64,000 nt of DNA, from contig CASEWE010000005.1 in assembly GCA_949291555.1 (NCBI GenBank), forward strand, positions 124,001-188,000, in the 5' to 3' direction. Below, piece after piece: positions 15,028 to 24,213 of this stretch (the stretch's first letter is position 1; each line of letters begins with the position of its first letter). The DNA comes from an uncultured Bacteroidales bacterium. GTDB taxonomy: Bacteria; Bacteroidota; Bacteroidia; Bacteroidales; P3. The translations under genes and the position numbers were made by a program. The notes under the pieces are model-generated. The model made no database searches, was not told where the DNA came from, and saw nothing but the letters and a program-made list of their open reading frames with translations.

Positions 15028-17805
15028 CTATATTCCCAAGCTTTCCTTGATTGCTTGCATTTCTGCCTCCAAAGCCTCTATCCGAGCGGACTGGCTCTCG
15101 TTTTCACGCTCCAGGCCCGCTATCTTGCGCGCTTGTTCCCCGATTTCCTCTTCCAATCCGGAGATTTTCACGTTCAGCTGCCGGGTAAAATCCCACAAGA
15201 CGGGAATCAAGCCGATGTAATCCAACGACAGCGTGCCATTGGCCCGCTCGGTGACCAGGAACGGGAAGATTTCCCTTACCTGCTGGGCAATGAAACCCGA
15301 ATGCAGGCGTGCCGAACGGTCGTTCTTGAAACGGAAAGAAACCCCTTGCAACGAATCGAGCAAGCCAAGCGGGTAATCCAACGGCCGTATGCCGGTTTTG
15401 AGCCGGAAATCGGAAAGCTGGTTCAGCGACATGCAGTTCACATCGCCTTGAAAAAACACATCGGCATTCGCATCGATGCCCATCAGGATGGAATGGTTCA
15501 TCGGCGCGGCAGGCGTGCTGGCACCCAAGAGGATCACCGGATTGGAAGCGCTCCCCAGAAGCGGCCAGTCGAACTCGGAACTCATATCGCTGCCTATCAT
15601 GGTCAAATTGCTGAATCCCCCATCGTTGGCCAAATTGTTCCCGATAAGCACCACACCGGAAGTAAGCCCGCCCTCCTCGTTCCGCCTGCCTATTGACATA
15701 ACATTGTCCGACAACGAGTTAACGCTTCCAAGCACGATAGGGCCCGCATAGGCCTCTTCGTACGGAATCGGGCCGGAGGCCTTCTTCCCGATCACGATGG
15801 AGTTGGACAAGCGCGTTCCCATGGCATTGCGGCCCATCACGATCGAATACTCTCCCACCGTATTGCCGCTGCCGACCACGACAGACTCCCCTGCCGAGTT
15901 ATTGCTCCTGCCAATCGCCACGTAATTCGCCGCATCGGCCGCTCCCGCGTTCCGGTTCCCGAACACGATGGCATTGCTGCCCTCGACCGTATTCTGCCCG
16001 ACCGAAATGCTGTTTTCCCCTCTTGCAACCGCATCTTTTCCCATAGCAATAGAAGCCTCGCCCCAGGATTGGGCCTGGTAGCCGACCGCCAAGCCGAAAG
16101 CGGCTTCCACCACGCCGTGATTGCCCACGGCCAAGCCGTTCGTTCCTCTCGTGCTGGCGGAATTACCCAAAGCAAAAGCTCCGGGAACGGTAACCGTTGC
16201 CGATTCCCCAAAAGCCATGGAGCCGTCGGAAGTACTCCCCACGACAGAAGCCCCTTGCCCCAAAGCATAGCTGCCGGCACCTTCGGCCCGGGAATCCAAA
16301 CCCATCGCTACCGAAAAATCCCCGATGCTGTTCCACGCATCGCTTCCAGGCGAGAATCCGCCCACCCGCAAAGCGGCCGAGGCCGGCGACCACAAGAAAC
16401 ACAGGCTATCGGAAGCTGTCCCGCCCGAAGATGATGCCTGGGCGGAAAACAAGACATTGCCTCCTTCCACGTGCAACCGGGCCTTAGGATCGGCCAAACC
16501 TATGCCGACCTTCACATCGGAAAGGGAACGGTTGCGGTTGAACGCATACAAGGCATCCGGGTCGGACTCGTTCTGCAACCACAAGGAGTCGGAGGCCGGA
16601 AGAGGATTTTCTTCGCCAGCCATGCCGATCGTATCGGGTTCGCCCGGCTTCCCCGGTCGAAGCTCCAGTCCCGAAAAGGCCAGATTGAGCCGGGTATTCC
16701 CGGTTTCGTCCATCAGCACATGCCCGCTCAAAGGGCGAGGCCGGTTCGTTCCGCCGGCATCGCCTATCCATACCTGAGCCCGGGGCAAAGAGACCGCCAA
16801 AGCCCTGGCCGAAAGGGAATCGGCCCTCAAAGAACGTTCCACCCGCGCCGGCCCGTCCACTTGCAAAAAGCCGGATACCCGGGCATCGCCCCCTACTCGG
16901 GCATTGCCTTGCGTCCCCAGGAAACGGCCCGCCTCCAGACTGTCGCTCACCCGCAAAGCCCCTTCCATGTCGAAGTGCCTTCCCGACTGGTAATCATATA
17001 AAAAAGGAGCAGAACGCACCATCCCTTCCGGGTCGTTCCAATACAGCAGGCGCCCATCGTCCAAAACGCCGAGCTCGTCTACCGGGCTATCGGCCGAACC
17101 GCCGCCACCGCCGCCCGAAAGGGTCTCCCACGCCAATGTCCCTTGATTATCCTGCAAAACCAACGATTCCCCCTTCCGGCCTGCTTCCATAGGGAACACA
17201 TAGCCCGGAAGACCCGAAACCGGATTGGAAAAGCTCACCGATGAAGCCTGCACCTCCAATCCCGTTCCGTTCTTGCGGAGACCGGAATTGACCAGATTCC
17301 CTCCTGCCCGGTTGTACATGGGCAAGGCTCCGTCTTCCAGGTTTTCGAGCAAGCCCGACATATCGGCATTCCCGGACATGAACGCATAAGGGACCGAAAG
17401 CAGTTCCGAGAATCCCATGTTGGTGTAACCGCTCCCGCCTGTCTGCATTTCCACCTGGGCGTAAACCGCATGCCCGCCCCATGGGACTTCGGCCAAGGAG
17501 CCTTCCGAAACCTGAACCCCGCGGCCGATTTCCAGATGGATCAAGCCGAAAGCATTGGTGGTCAAATCCAGATGTTCTTCCTGATAGGCAATTTTCCCCG
17601 AAACCGGATCATCGAGTCGGATACTGATGCGGACATCGACCCCCTGCTCTCCGGAGAGGACATTCCCGTTCACGTCCCGCAGCACGGCCTGGTATTTTAT
17701 GGCCGCAGGAACCTGCTGGGCCCTTGCCGGGGAAACCGGAAACACCCCCCAGAAAAACAGGCAGGACAAGAACGGAAAGAAAAAGCGAAACACCCTCGAA
17801 TCCAT
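15028..17805 (-). CDS. Tail-fibre-like surface protein with YadA-head-type repeats and S74 intramolecular chaperone domain
   Basis: A 925-residue protein with signal peptide (MDSRVFRFFFPFLSCLFFW, cleavage near ARA). Residues ~30-140 form the N-terminal domain typical of Bacteroidota tail-fibre-like proteins (IKYQAVLRDVNGNVL through SVPYAFMSG). The middle (~480-760) has dozens of short repeats of the YadA-head kind (AMGLDSRAEGAGSYALGQGA, AFGESA, AVGNHG, VVGSGN, VIGKKA), expected to fold as a trimeric left-handed beta roll. The C-terminus is a peptidase S74 intramolecular chaperone domain starting SDFRLK, with S798 and K803 in the spacing of the known Ser-Lys self-cleaving dyad, followed by a coiled coil ending at ESLGI. 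No T9SS signal or membrane anchor is visible. It starts one base after the preceding gene. Confidence 0.85.
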   Translation of the reverse strand: MDSRVFRFFFPFLSCLFFWGVFPVSPARAQQVPAAIKYQAVLRDVNGNVLSGEQGVDVRISIRLDDPVSGKIAYQEEHLDLTTNAFGLIHLEIGRGVQVSEGSLAEVPWGGHAVYAQVEMQTGGSGYTNMGFSELLSVPYAFMSGNADMSGLLENLEDGALPMYNRAGGNLVNSGLRKNGTGLEVQASSVSFSNPVSGLPGYVFPMEAGRKGESLVLQDNQGTLAWETLSGGGGGGSADSPVDELGVLDDGRLLYWNDPEGMVRSAPFLYDYQSGRHFDMEGALRVSDSLEAGRFLGTQGNARVGGDARVSGFLQVDGPARVERSLRADSLSARALAVSLPRAQVWIGDAGGTNRPRPLSGHVLMDETGNTRLNLAFSGLELRPGKPGEPDTIGMAGEENPLPASDSLWLQNESDPDALYAFNRNRSLSDVKVGIGLADPKARLHVEGGNVLFSAQASSSGGTASDSLCFLWSPASAALRVGGFSPGSDAWNSIGDFSVAMGLDSRAEGAGSYALGQGASVVGSTSDGSMAFGESATVTVPGAFALGNSASTRGTNGLAVGNHGVVEAAFGLAVGYQAQSWGEASIAMGKDAVARGENSISVGQNTVEGSNAIVFGNRNAGAADAANYVAIGRSNNSAGESVVVGSGNTVGEYSIVMGRNAMGTRLSNSIVIGKKASGPIPYEEAYAGPIVLGSVNSLSDNVMSIGRRNEEGGLTSGVVLIGNNLANDGGFSNLTMIGSDMSSEFDWPLLGSASNPVILLGASTPAAPMNHSILMGIDANADVFFQGDVNCMSLNQLSDFRLKTGIRPLDYPLGLLDSLQGVSFRFKNDRSARLHSGFIAQQVREIFPFLVTERANGTLSLDYIGLIPVLWDFTRQLNVKISGLEEEIGEQARKIAGLERENESQSARIEALEAEMQAIKESLGI

Positions 17806-17806
17806 A

Positions 17807-18376
17807 TCACAACACTTTGATTATCTTGCATAATGAAAAATCGCCAGTAGCTTGTTCCGTTACCGAAAGCACGTAGGCTCCGGCAGGAAACGCCTCCAGA
17901 TCCAGCTCCAAATCGCCCGGGAAACGGCGCTCCTTCCAAAGCAGGAAGCCCGACATACTGCGCAATTCCAAGATGAAAGCCCGGTCTTGCCGGCCAGCGA
18001 GGCGGCCTTGCATCTTACCCCGGGTAGGGTTCGGGTACAACGAAAAAGAAAATGACTTTTCCCGGTCTTCCAACCCGGCCGTGAAAGGGTCTTCGACATA
18101 CCCCTCCCCTTGTTCGAACCCTTGGGTCAGGCGCTTCTTGGACGCATCGAAACCCGCCCGGGAACCGAATTCCTCGGTAATCGGCTCGCCGATGTTCCAA
18201 GCGCAGCTGCAAGGACTTCCCGCCAAAGAAAATTCCGCCAGCCCTCCTCCGCTCGAAAACACATAAGGGCCCTGCAGGCCGCCGTCTGCCGTCTGGGCAT
18301 GCAGAGGCCGTATCCCTGCAAGCACCAGGATTGCGAACCCGAAAAAAAGCATCTCCGCAAACGGTTTTTTCAACAT
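17807..18376 (-). CDS. Small secreted protein with T9SS C-terminal signal
   Basis: A 189-residue protein with a hydrophobic signal sequence (about residues 8-27, ending HAQ). A region follows with GPYVFSSGGG and a CSCAWNIGEP motif, similar to short Bacteroidota proteins that are little more than a T9SS module. Residues ~112-189 form the C-terminal signal with FSLYPNP, LRSMSGFLLW and terminal LCKIIKVL. The stop codon at 17807 is one base from the start of the S74 fibre gene, so the two are translationally coupled. A role as surface partner or anchor of the fibre is inference from this coupling. Confidence 0.85.
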   Translation of the reverse strand: MLKKPFAEMLFFGFAILVLAGIRPLHAQTADGGLQGPYVFSSGGGLAEFSLAGSPCSCAWNIGEPITEEFGSRAGFDASKKRLTQGFEQGEGYVEDPFTAGLEDREKSFSFSLYPNPTRGKMQGRLAGRQDRAFILELRSMSGFLLWKERRFPGDLELDLEAFPAGAYVLSVTEQATGDFSLCKIIKVL

Positions 18377-18450
18377 GGATATTTATCGTAAAATCAATAT
18401 GAAACGAGCCTATCCCTGCCCCCTCGCCCTTTTTCAACCCGTATAACTTG

Positions 18451-18458
18451 CAAAGTTA
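18451..18458 (-). promoter_or_regulatory. -7 promoter element for the T9SS/S74/ftsE cluster
   Basis: The minus strand reads TAACTTTG, an exact match to TAnnTTTG, about 75 bases ahead of the first gene of the cluster. A TTG further upstream (18482-18484) is slightly too far for an ideal -33. Confidence 0.5.
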
Positions 18459-18509
18459 CGAAGAAATCGCGTAAACACGCGCAATCCCGGACGCGGGACA
18501 ACACAACGG

Positions 18510-18617
18510 ACTCGCGGAACGAACAGCTTTGCCAATCCACCTGCCCGCGAGGCAGACAGACAGACAGACAGACAGACAACGGACAACGCGCAATAAACCG
18601 AACTCGCGGAACGAACA
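18510..18617. repeat. Direct repeat pair flanking a (CAGA)6 microsatellite
   Basis: ACTCGCGGAACGAACA is repeated perfectly with a 92-bp period (18510-18525 and 18602-18617). The tetranucleotide tract CAGA x6 occupies 18553-18578. The tract is upstream of the fibre cluster, not inside a reading frame. Confidence 0.8.
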
Positions 18618-19045
18618 ACCAAGAAGCAGGAGAACAACCCTCGGGAAAAGATTTCCCGAGCCGCGGGCCTGATCCGGGCAAGGCAAGCGCATTGCCCGCC
18701 AAAGACGAACAAACGGCCGGCCTTTCACCCGATCCGTCATGGAGTCGTCCGCCTGCAATACCGCCCCTGCGGCATCGCACCGCTTTCATCCATGATTCCG
18801 CAATACGTTTTCCACCTCGATAAAAAAAATTCGAAGAAAGCACAAAAAAGCCACATTCAATCCAATACCACCAACCCAAGTACATTCCGCTACCTACGTT
18901 TTTCATTCCCCAGTGCGTTTCCCGTAGATCCGGATCGGCTTCTTTGTTTTGGAAAAACAAATATTTGCCTCGCCTTCCTTCCAGAAGGCAATCCGGCAAA
19001 GCCAGCCGGATCCATCCGGATGTCGAACCTAAATTCAAACGCCTT

Positions 19046-21919
19046 ATGAAAAACACGTTTATTGCCTTGCTCGGAAGCCTCCTGCTCGCAGGAAGCCTTC
19101 CGGCCCAAGAAACCTTCTATCTCGGCGATACCTTGGCCTTTCACAAAATCGCCGAAGGGGAAGTAGGCATCGCCGCCGCTTCGAAACAGCCTAAAGGGAA
19201 CCTCGTCATTCCCGACTCGGTCACCTTCGACGGGATCACTTACGCCGTCACTTCGGTCGGCTACACAACCGAGGGAACACACAAAGGCTTCGGCTATTCT
19301 ACCGGAATCAAGTCGGTGGTCATTCCCAACACTGTCCGGAACATCAACTACCAGGCATTCGTACGCTGTTCTTCGCTGAAGCAGGTGGAGATGTCCGATT
19401 CGGTAGAAACCATCGGATATGCGGCTTTCGGCCTTTGCACAAGCCTTGAAAGCGTGAAGTTCGGGCCGAAACTGAAGTCGATAGAGCGGGAAGGATTCTA
19501 CAACTGCACGTCTTTCGATTCATTGGATATTCCGGCCAGCTTGACGCACGTTGGCGAGCAAGCCTTCTCCGGATGCCGATTCGTGAACATCGATGTGGAT
19601 GAAAGCAACCCGCGGTATGCTTCCGAAAACGGGGTCTGGTACACCAAGCAGAAAGACACGCTCTTGCGGTATCCGCCCCGGAAGCCGGACAGCCGCTTCG
19701 CATTGCCCTCGACCGTGACCGCCATCGGGCAGTCCGCTTTTACCGATGCCGCGAACTTGCTGGAGGTCGACATGTCGCAAGCCCCGCTGGAAAGCATCGG
19801 GATTGCAGCCTTTCTCACTTGCGGCATCAATTCGCTGACGCTGCCCAACACGGTGAAACGCATCGACTACAATGCGTTCAACGGCTGCCGGAGCCTTTCC
19901 AGCGCGAACATAGGAACATCCGTGGAATACTTGGGAAGCGGAGCCTTTTACTATTGCGACCGGCTAAAAGAAATCCTCCTGCCCGAAACCCTGCGGTACA
20001 TCGGCGGATCCGCATTCGAAAAAACCGGATTGACCGAAATCCGGATTCCGGCATCGGTCGCTTTCATCGGGGAAAACGCCTTCGAATCCTGCAAGGAACT
20101 TGAAAATATCGATGTGGACCAGCAAAATGCAGCCTACGCCTCCCCTTCCGGCATCTTGACGAACAAAGCCCAAGACACTTTGCTCTTCTGCCCGCGGGGA
20201 AAAGCCGGCGACATCGTCCTGCCCGAAGGCCTCAAGCATATCGGATACAATGCGTTCGGCTACTGCGACAGCATCGTTACGGTACAAATGCCTAATACGG
20301 TCGAAAGCTTGGCGAACCTGGCATTCCAGCGATGCAAAGGATTAAAGAAAGTGACCTTGTCGGAAAACCTCTTGCGCGTCGACACCTCCTGCTTCTCGAA
20401 CTGCCACGCCATTGCCGAAATGGAACTGCCGGGGAAACTCCGGTTCATCGCCCCTTCCGCATTCGAATACTTGAAAGCCCTTCCCGAAGTGATTCTTCCC
20501 AACTCTTTGGAATCCTTAGGCTCAAGCGCTTTCCAAGGTTGCCAATCCGTGCTATCCTTCCACTTCCCCGACAGTTTGGAAGAAATCCCGCTCAACCTGC
20601 TCTCGGGATGCTCCTCGCTTCAGGACGTACGCTTGCCCAAAAACCTGAAAAAGGTGGGGACCACGGCGTTCATCCAATGCTCGTCCCTGACGGAAATGGT
20701 TTTCCCCGAAGGACTCGTGGAAATCGGGGATCGGGCTTTCACAAATGCCAAGGCCTTGAAAAAGGTGGACTTCCCTTCCACCCTCCAGCGTATAGGCCAG
20801 ACGGTCTTCTACAGCTGCAAGCAGCTTTCGGAGGTGATTTGCCGCAATCCTTCCGCCCCGGCAGCCGGCAGCAATGCTTTCGGAAGCTGCCCGGACACGG
20901 CCATCCTGACGGTGCCTTGCGGAAGCGCGGAAGCCTACAGCACCGCTGCCAACTGGATCGCCATCGACAGCATCGAAGAACAACTTTTCCATAGCATAAC
21001 GGTTTCGGTCAACGACACCGCCATGGGGCTTGTGGAAGTCTCCGGATCCCCTTCTTGCCAAAACCCGGAAGCACTCCTGAACGCGATCCCGAAAAGCGGC
21101 TATTACTTCGTCCAGTGGAGCAATGGAAGCAAGGAAAACCCGTTGCACGCCGATTTGTCGGAAAGCTCGCTCGAAATCCAAGCCGAATTCGAGGCCGTGC
21201 CGGTATCGACCTTCGTTGTGACATTCACCATACCGGAAGGCGGAAGCATTTCGGCCACCTGCAACGGGGAAACCGTCCAGTCGGGCATGGCGCTCGATTC
21301 CGGCAGCGTCCTGAACCTCAAAGCCGAAGCCGCCCACGGTCATGCCTTTGAAAAATGGTGGGACGGGAATACCGAAAGCGAACGCACCTACCGGCTCGAA
21401 GCCGATGTGACCATCGATGCCGCATTCAATCCCGAAAGCTACGCGCTGACCATCGCCCAAAGCGAAGGCGGGCGGATTTCGGCCTCTTGCAACGGCGTCC
21501 CGGTTTCCTCGGGCGACTTGGTAGCATACGGAAGCACGCTGGAACTGTCCGCCGAACCGGAACAGGGCTACCGCTTCGTTCAATGGTGGGACGGGAACAC
21601 CGGAAGCGAACGCAACCTTCAAGTCAACGGCCCGCTGGAAGTTTCGGCTTCCTTCGCGTTGATTTCAGGAAAAGAAGAATCCGATGCCTTTGCCTGCCGC
21701 ATCCACCCCAATCCTTCCGACGGGCTTTTCCTTGCGGAACTGCCAGCCCCTTGCCGGATCGAGGCATTCGACCTCTCGGGAAACCGCCTCTCGGCCGCCG
21801 AATTCCCTGCAGCCGGCCAATACAGCATAGACCTGCGCGGCAATGCCCCGGGCTTTTACTTGCTCCGGATCACGTTCGAAAACCGGATTTCCCGGTTCGA
21901 GAAACTAATCATCCGGTAA
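19046..21919 (+). CDS. BspA-type leucine-rich-repeat surface protein with T9SS signal
   Basis: A 957-residue protein. The ATG at 19046 opens on a signal peptide (MKNTFIALLGSLLLAGSLPA). Residues ~40-655 are roughly 23-residue BspA/TpLRR (LRR_5) repeats with patterns such as SVVIPNTVRNI, LPEGLKHIGYNAFGYC and FPSTLQRIGQTVFYSC. Two internal islands (VDESNPRYAS, VDQQNAAYAS) are typical of this family. Three divergent InlB/big-repeat-like beta domains follow (~660-885; FEKWWDGN and FVQWWDGN). The C-terminus (~890-957) is a T9SS signal with IHPNP and terminal EKLIIR. BspA proteins bind host or bacterial surface ligands; the ligand here is unknown. A very strong bidirectional hairpin follows the stop. 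Confidence 0.92.
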   Translation: MKNTFIALLGSLLLAGSLPAQETFYLGDTLAFHKIAEGEVGIAAASKQPKGNLVIPDSVTFDGITYAVTSVGYTTEGTHKGFGYSTGIKSVVIPNTVRNINYQAFVRCSSLKQVEMSDSVETIGYAAFGLCTSLESVKFGPKLKSIEREGFYNCTSFDSLDIPASLTHVGEQAFSGCRFVNIDVDESNPRYASENGVWYTKQKDTLLRYPPRKPDSRFALPSTVTAIGQSAFTDAANLLEVDMSQAPLESIGIAAFLTCGINSLTLPNTVKRIDYNAFNGCRSLSSANIGTSVEYLGSGAFYYCDRLKEILLPETLRYIGGSAFEKTGLTEIRIPASVAFIGENAFESCKELENIDVDQQNAAYASPSGILTNKAQDTLLFCPRGKAGDIVLPEGLKHIGYNAFGYCDSIVTVQMPNTVESLANLAFQRCKGLKKVTLSENLLRVDTSCFSNCHAIAEMELPGKLRFIAPSAFEYLKALPEVILPNSLESLGSSAFQGCQSVLSFHFPDSLEEIPLNLLSGCSSLQDVRLPKNLKKVGTTAFIQCSSLTEMVFPEGLVEIGDRAFTNAKALKKVDFPSTLQRIGQTVFYSCKQLSEVICRNPSAPAAGSNAFGSCPDTAILTVPCGSAEAYSTAANWIAIDSIEEQLFHSITVSVNDTAMGLVEVSGSPSCQNPEALLNAIPKSGYYFVQWSNGSKENPLHADLSESSLEIQAEFEAVPVSTFVVTFTIPEGGSISATCNGETVQSGMALDSGSVLNLKAEAAHGHAFEKWWDGNTESERTYRLEADVTIDAAFNPESYALTIAQSEGGRISASCNGVPVSSGDLVAYGSTLELSAEPEQGYRFVQWWDGNTGSERNLQVNGPLEVSASFALISGKEESDAFACRIHPNPSDGLFLAELPAPCRIEAFDLSGNRLSAAEFPAAGQYSIDLRGNAPGFYLLRITFENRISRFEKLIIR

Positions 21920-21938
21920 GCCCCTCCGCTGAGCCTTT

Positions 21939-21992
21939 CAAGGGGGCGGGGCGCCGGGCGGGAAGAAGCCCGTCCGGCGCCCCGCCCCCTTG
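21939..21992. terminator. Very long bidirectional terminator hairpin
   Basis: Arms 21939-21962 and 21969-21992 pair over 24 bp with a single G-T mismatch and a 6-nt AAGAAG loop. It sits between the convergent leucine-rich-repeat gene and the TPR/LuxR gene. There is no U-tract on either side beyond two bases. Confidence 0.75.
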
Positions 21993-22041
21993 TCTTGCAC
22001 CCCCTCGCCCGATGGGACAAAGACTCCGGATGAAACCGGCC

Positions 22042-23892
22042 TCAAAGATCGGAGCGGGAGACGCCCGCCTGACCGGAATTATCCGAAAGGTCCCGAAGCA
22101 GGAAACCCTGCGTCCTTTCCCGATCCGGAATCCCCATTTTTTTCCGTATCTGGTGAATGACCGCCTCTACCGTCCTGACGGAACGATGCGTGATGCTTGC
22201 AATTTCTTTCGTGTTCATGTTCATATAGAGCAACGCGCACGTCCTTTCCTCGTTCGGGGTCAAGCCGGGATAACGGGCATGCAGCTTGTCGAAAAAACCG
22301 GGATGCAACTTTTCGAAATACAAATTGAATTCCCGCCAAACCGAATCGGAATCATGCACCCGCAGCATGGCTTCCATCTCTTTCAAGACAGGCTTGCACG
22401 CCGCATAAGAATTGAGGGCGTTCAGCTTTTTCAGGGAATTGCCGAAAAACTCCAGCGTGCTGTTCTGATAGGCCAACATCAACGAAATACGCGTCAATTC
22501 CATGCCTTTCGAATCGATATCCTCCTTGAATTTTTTCGAAAGCTCCTCGGTCGACTCGTAAAAATGCGCCTCCATGTTCCCCAAGGCCTGGTGCAAAAGA
22601 TTGTTATCCTGCTCCTTGGCCTTCAGCTTGGCCCGATAACGGTGCAGCAGCACGCCCGACAACAGCAAGGCAAAGCAAGACAAGGCGAAAAAAAGGGCAT
22701 AATTCCGGTTTTCCAGTTTGGCCTGAAGGTATTCCGACTGCAAAATCTGCTCCCGAAGCTGAGCCTCTTTCCGCTTGAACTCCAAATTCGTTTCCAGCAT
22801 CTTGTCTTTGAGCTGCAAATCGACCACCGAGTCTTTCAAGGCGGTTCCCTCCATAAGGTATTCCCAGGCCGAGCGGTACCGATGCTCTTGGGCGTAAAGG
22901 GTCGAAATATTCATGAGTATCGAACTCTGGTTATGCAGCATATTTCCCTTTCGGGCCAAGTCCAAAGCTTCCCGGTAATAAGACAAGGCATGGACGTAAT
23001 CCCCCTCCTCCATGGATATTTCGGCCAGGTTCTGAAGCACCAGCACATGCTGGTGGCTGATAGCGTTCTCTTTCCGGTAGGCTTCGGCGATATTCCGCAA
23101 CAGTTCCCTGGCCAATTCCCGCTGCCCGGTCTTCATGTACAAGAGCGCCATGTTCTGGTTATGGATGGAGAGGTAATCGGCCTTCCCCAGGCTGATCGCA
23201 TATCGTTCCACACGCTTCATTTCCTCCAGAACCTCCGAGTAGCAGCCCTGTTCGTAGAGCAAGGCAGCCTTATGGTTGCTGACGGCAAACAGGGTTCCCG
23301 TATCGACCTCGACGGAATCCACAATACGCTGGGCCCGGAATATATGGTCTTCGGCCAAAGGAATCTGGCCGGCATTGATCAGCACCATGGCCAGCAGCGA
23401 ATGGGCCCGAGCCCGCAAAGCGGCATTCCGCGTGTCCTCCAGAATCCGGTAGAGAAGGTTTGAACTTTCTTCGTAGTCTCCTTCGTAAAAAGCAAGACGA
23501 GCTTCATTGTAGCGGAGTTCCCCGCCGGCCGCCTCGTCCTCGGGAAATTCCTGTTCCCAGAAAGCCAAAGCCGACCGGTATGCTTCCCGGGCCCGCGGAT
23601 AATCCCCTTCCCGCTCCAGGAGCCTGGCTTTTTGATCGAGCAACGCAAGGACCTGCCGTCCATCCTTCGGAGAAAGCCAAAGAAGCGAGTCCAAAGCCCG
23701 CAACTTATCGGGAACCGCATAAGCGGGGTTCTGCAAAATCAGGCGAAAAATCTCTTTCCGGCCCGTATCGCCGCCTCCAACCCCCGCTTCCTCTGCCAAA
23801 GGCGGCGGGTATCCATCAATCCCTGCCGCGGGCAGCGGCAAGAAAGTTCCCGCCAAAAAAAAGATCGTGAAAAACAGACCCGGCTTCCCCAT
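22042..23892 (-). CDS. TPR-repeat membrane regulator with C-terminal LuxR-type helix-turn-helix
   Basis: A 616-residue protein. The start at 23892 gives a signal sequence (MGKPGLFFTIFFLAGTFLPL); longer frames do not. Residues ~60-440 contain TPR-like helical repeats (for example RDYPRAREAYRSALAFW- and GDYVHALSYYREALDLA-type helices). One transmembrane segment follows (~468-486, ALFFALSCFALLLSGVLL), then a charged coiled coil. The C-terminal ~65 residues carry a LuxR-type HTH (GLTPNEERTCALLYMNMNTK, SVRTVEAVIHQIRKKMGI). This architecture is common in Bacteroidota: a periplasmic TPR sensor joined to a cytoplasmic DNA-binding domain. Signal and targets are unknown. It lies downstream of the BlaI/M56 pair on the same strand, separated by a strong hairpin. 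Confidence 0.88.
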   Translation of the reverse strand: MGKPGLFFTIFFLAGTFLPLPAAGIDGYPPPLAEEAGVGGGDTGRKEIFRLILQNPAYAVPDKLRALDSLLWLSPKDGRQVLALLDQKARLLEREGDYPRAREAYRSALAFWEQEFPEDEAAGGELRYNEARLAFYEGDYEESSNLLYRILEDTRNAALRARAHSLLAMVLINAGQIPLAEDHIFRAQRIVDSVEVDTGTLFAVSNHKAALLYEQGCYSEVLEEMKRVERYAISLGKADYLSIHNQNMALLYMKTGQRELARELLRNIAEAYRKENAISHQHVLVLQNLAEISMEEGDYVHALSYYREALDLARKGNMLHNQSSILMNISTLYAQEHRYRSAWEYLMEGTALKDSVVDLQLKDKMLETNLEFKRKEAQLREQILQSEYLQAKLENRNYALFFALSCFALLLSGVLLHRYRAKLKAKEQDNNLLHQALGNMEAHFYESTEELSKKFKEDIDSKGMELTRISLMLAYQNSTLEFFGNSLKKLNALNSYAACKPVLKEMEAMLRVHDSDSVWREFNLYFEKLHPGFFDKLHARYPGLTPNEERTCALLYMNMNTKEIASITHRSVRTVEAVIHQIRKKMGIPDRERTQGFLLRDLSDNSGQAGVSRSDL

Positions 23893-24136
23893 ATCTGCAA
23901 AGCGCTTGAACAAAATCCGAACAGGCAGCCCCCGCTGCAGCCGGACGGTTAGCCTCGCAATATCCAAAAAAATCCCGAAACCTGCAAACAGGTCCGGCCG
24001 CAAGGCTTCCGGGGCTGCCTTTCCTCCAAAGCAATAAAAACCAAGGCAGCCCGCAAGCGGCGAAACAACCGGGGAACCGGCAAGAACAACAGAAAACCGG
24101 AAAAGCACAGAAGGAAAGCCATCCCCAGTCCTTCCT

Positions 24137-24182
24137 TTGCAGGAGAGGGCCGAGGCAGGAATGCCTCGGCCCTCTCCTGCAA
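24137..24182 (-). terminator. Long perfect hairpin after the M56 gene
   Basis: Arms 24137-24157 and 24162-24182 are perfectly complementary over 21 bp with a 4-nt loop (GGAA on plus). It lies 30 bases after the M56 stop codon and before the TPR/LuxR gene, both on the minus strand. Confidence 0.75.
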
Positions 24183-24213
24183 GCCTCTATGGAAATATCC
24201 TGTTATCCTGCCG

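Larger units (their letters stand above)
18377..19045. other. Divergent intergenic region with repeats
   Basis: About 0.67 kb between the divergent T9SS genes, with no credible gene. On the minus strand TAACTTTG (18451-18458) is a likely -7 element for the fibre cluster. ACTCGCGGAACGAACA occurs at 18510-18525 and again at 18602-18617. A (CAGA)6 microsatellite lies between the copies at 18553-18578. The plus-strand promoter for the leucine-rich-repeat gene could not be assigned with confidence. Confidence 0.55.

Noticed and set aside
21355..23463. A 702-residue plus-strand open frame spanning the end of the leucine-rich-repeat gene and antisense to the TPR/LuxR gene
   Set aside because: It crosses the long hairpin at 21939-21992 and two well-supported genes and shows no family motif.
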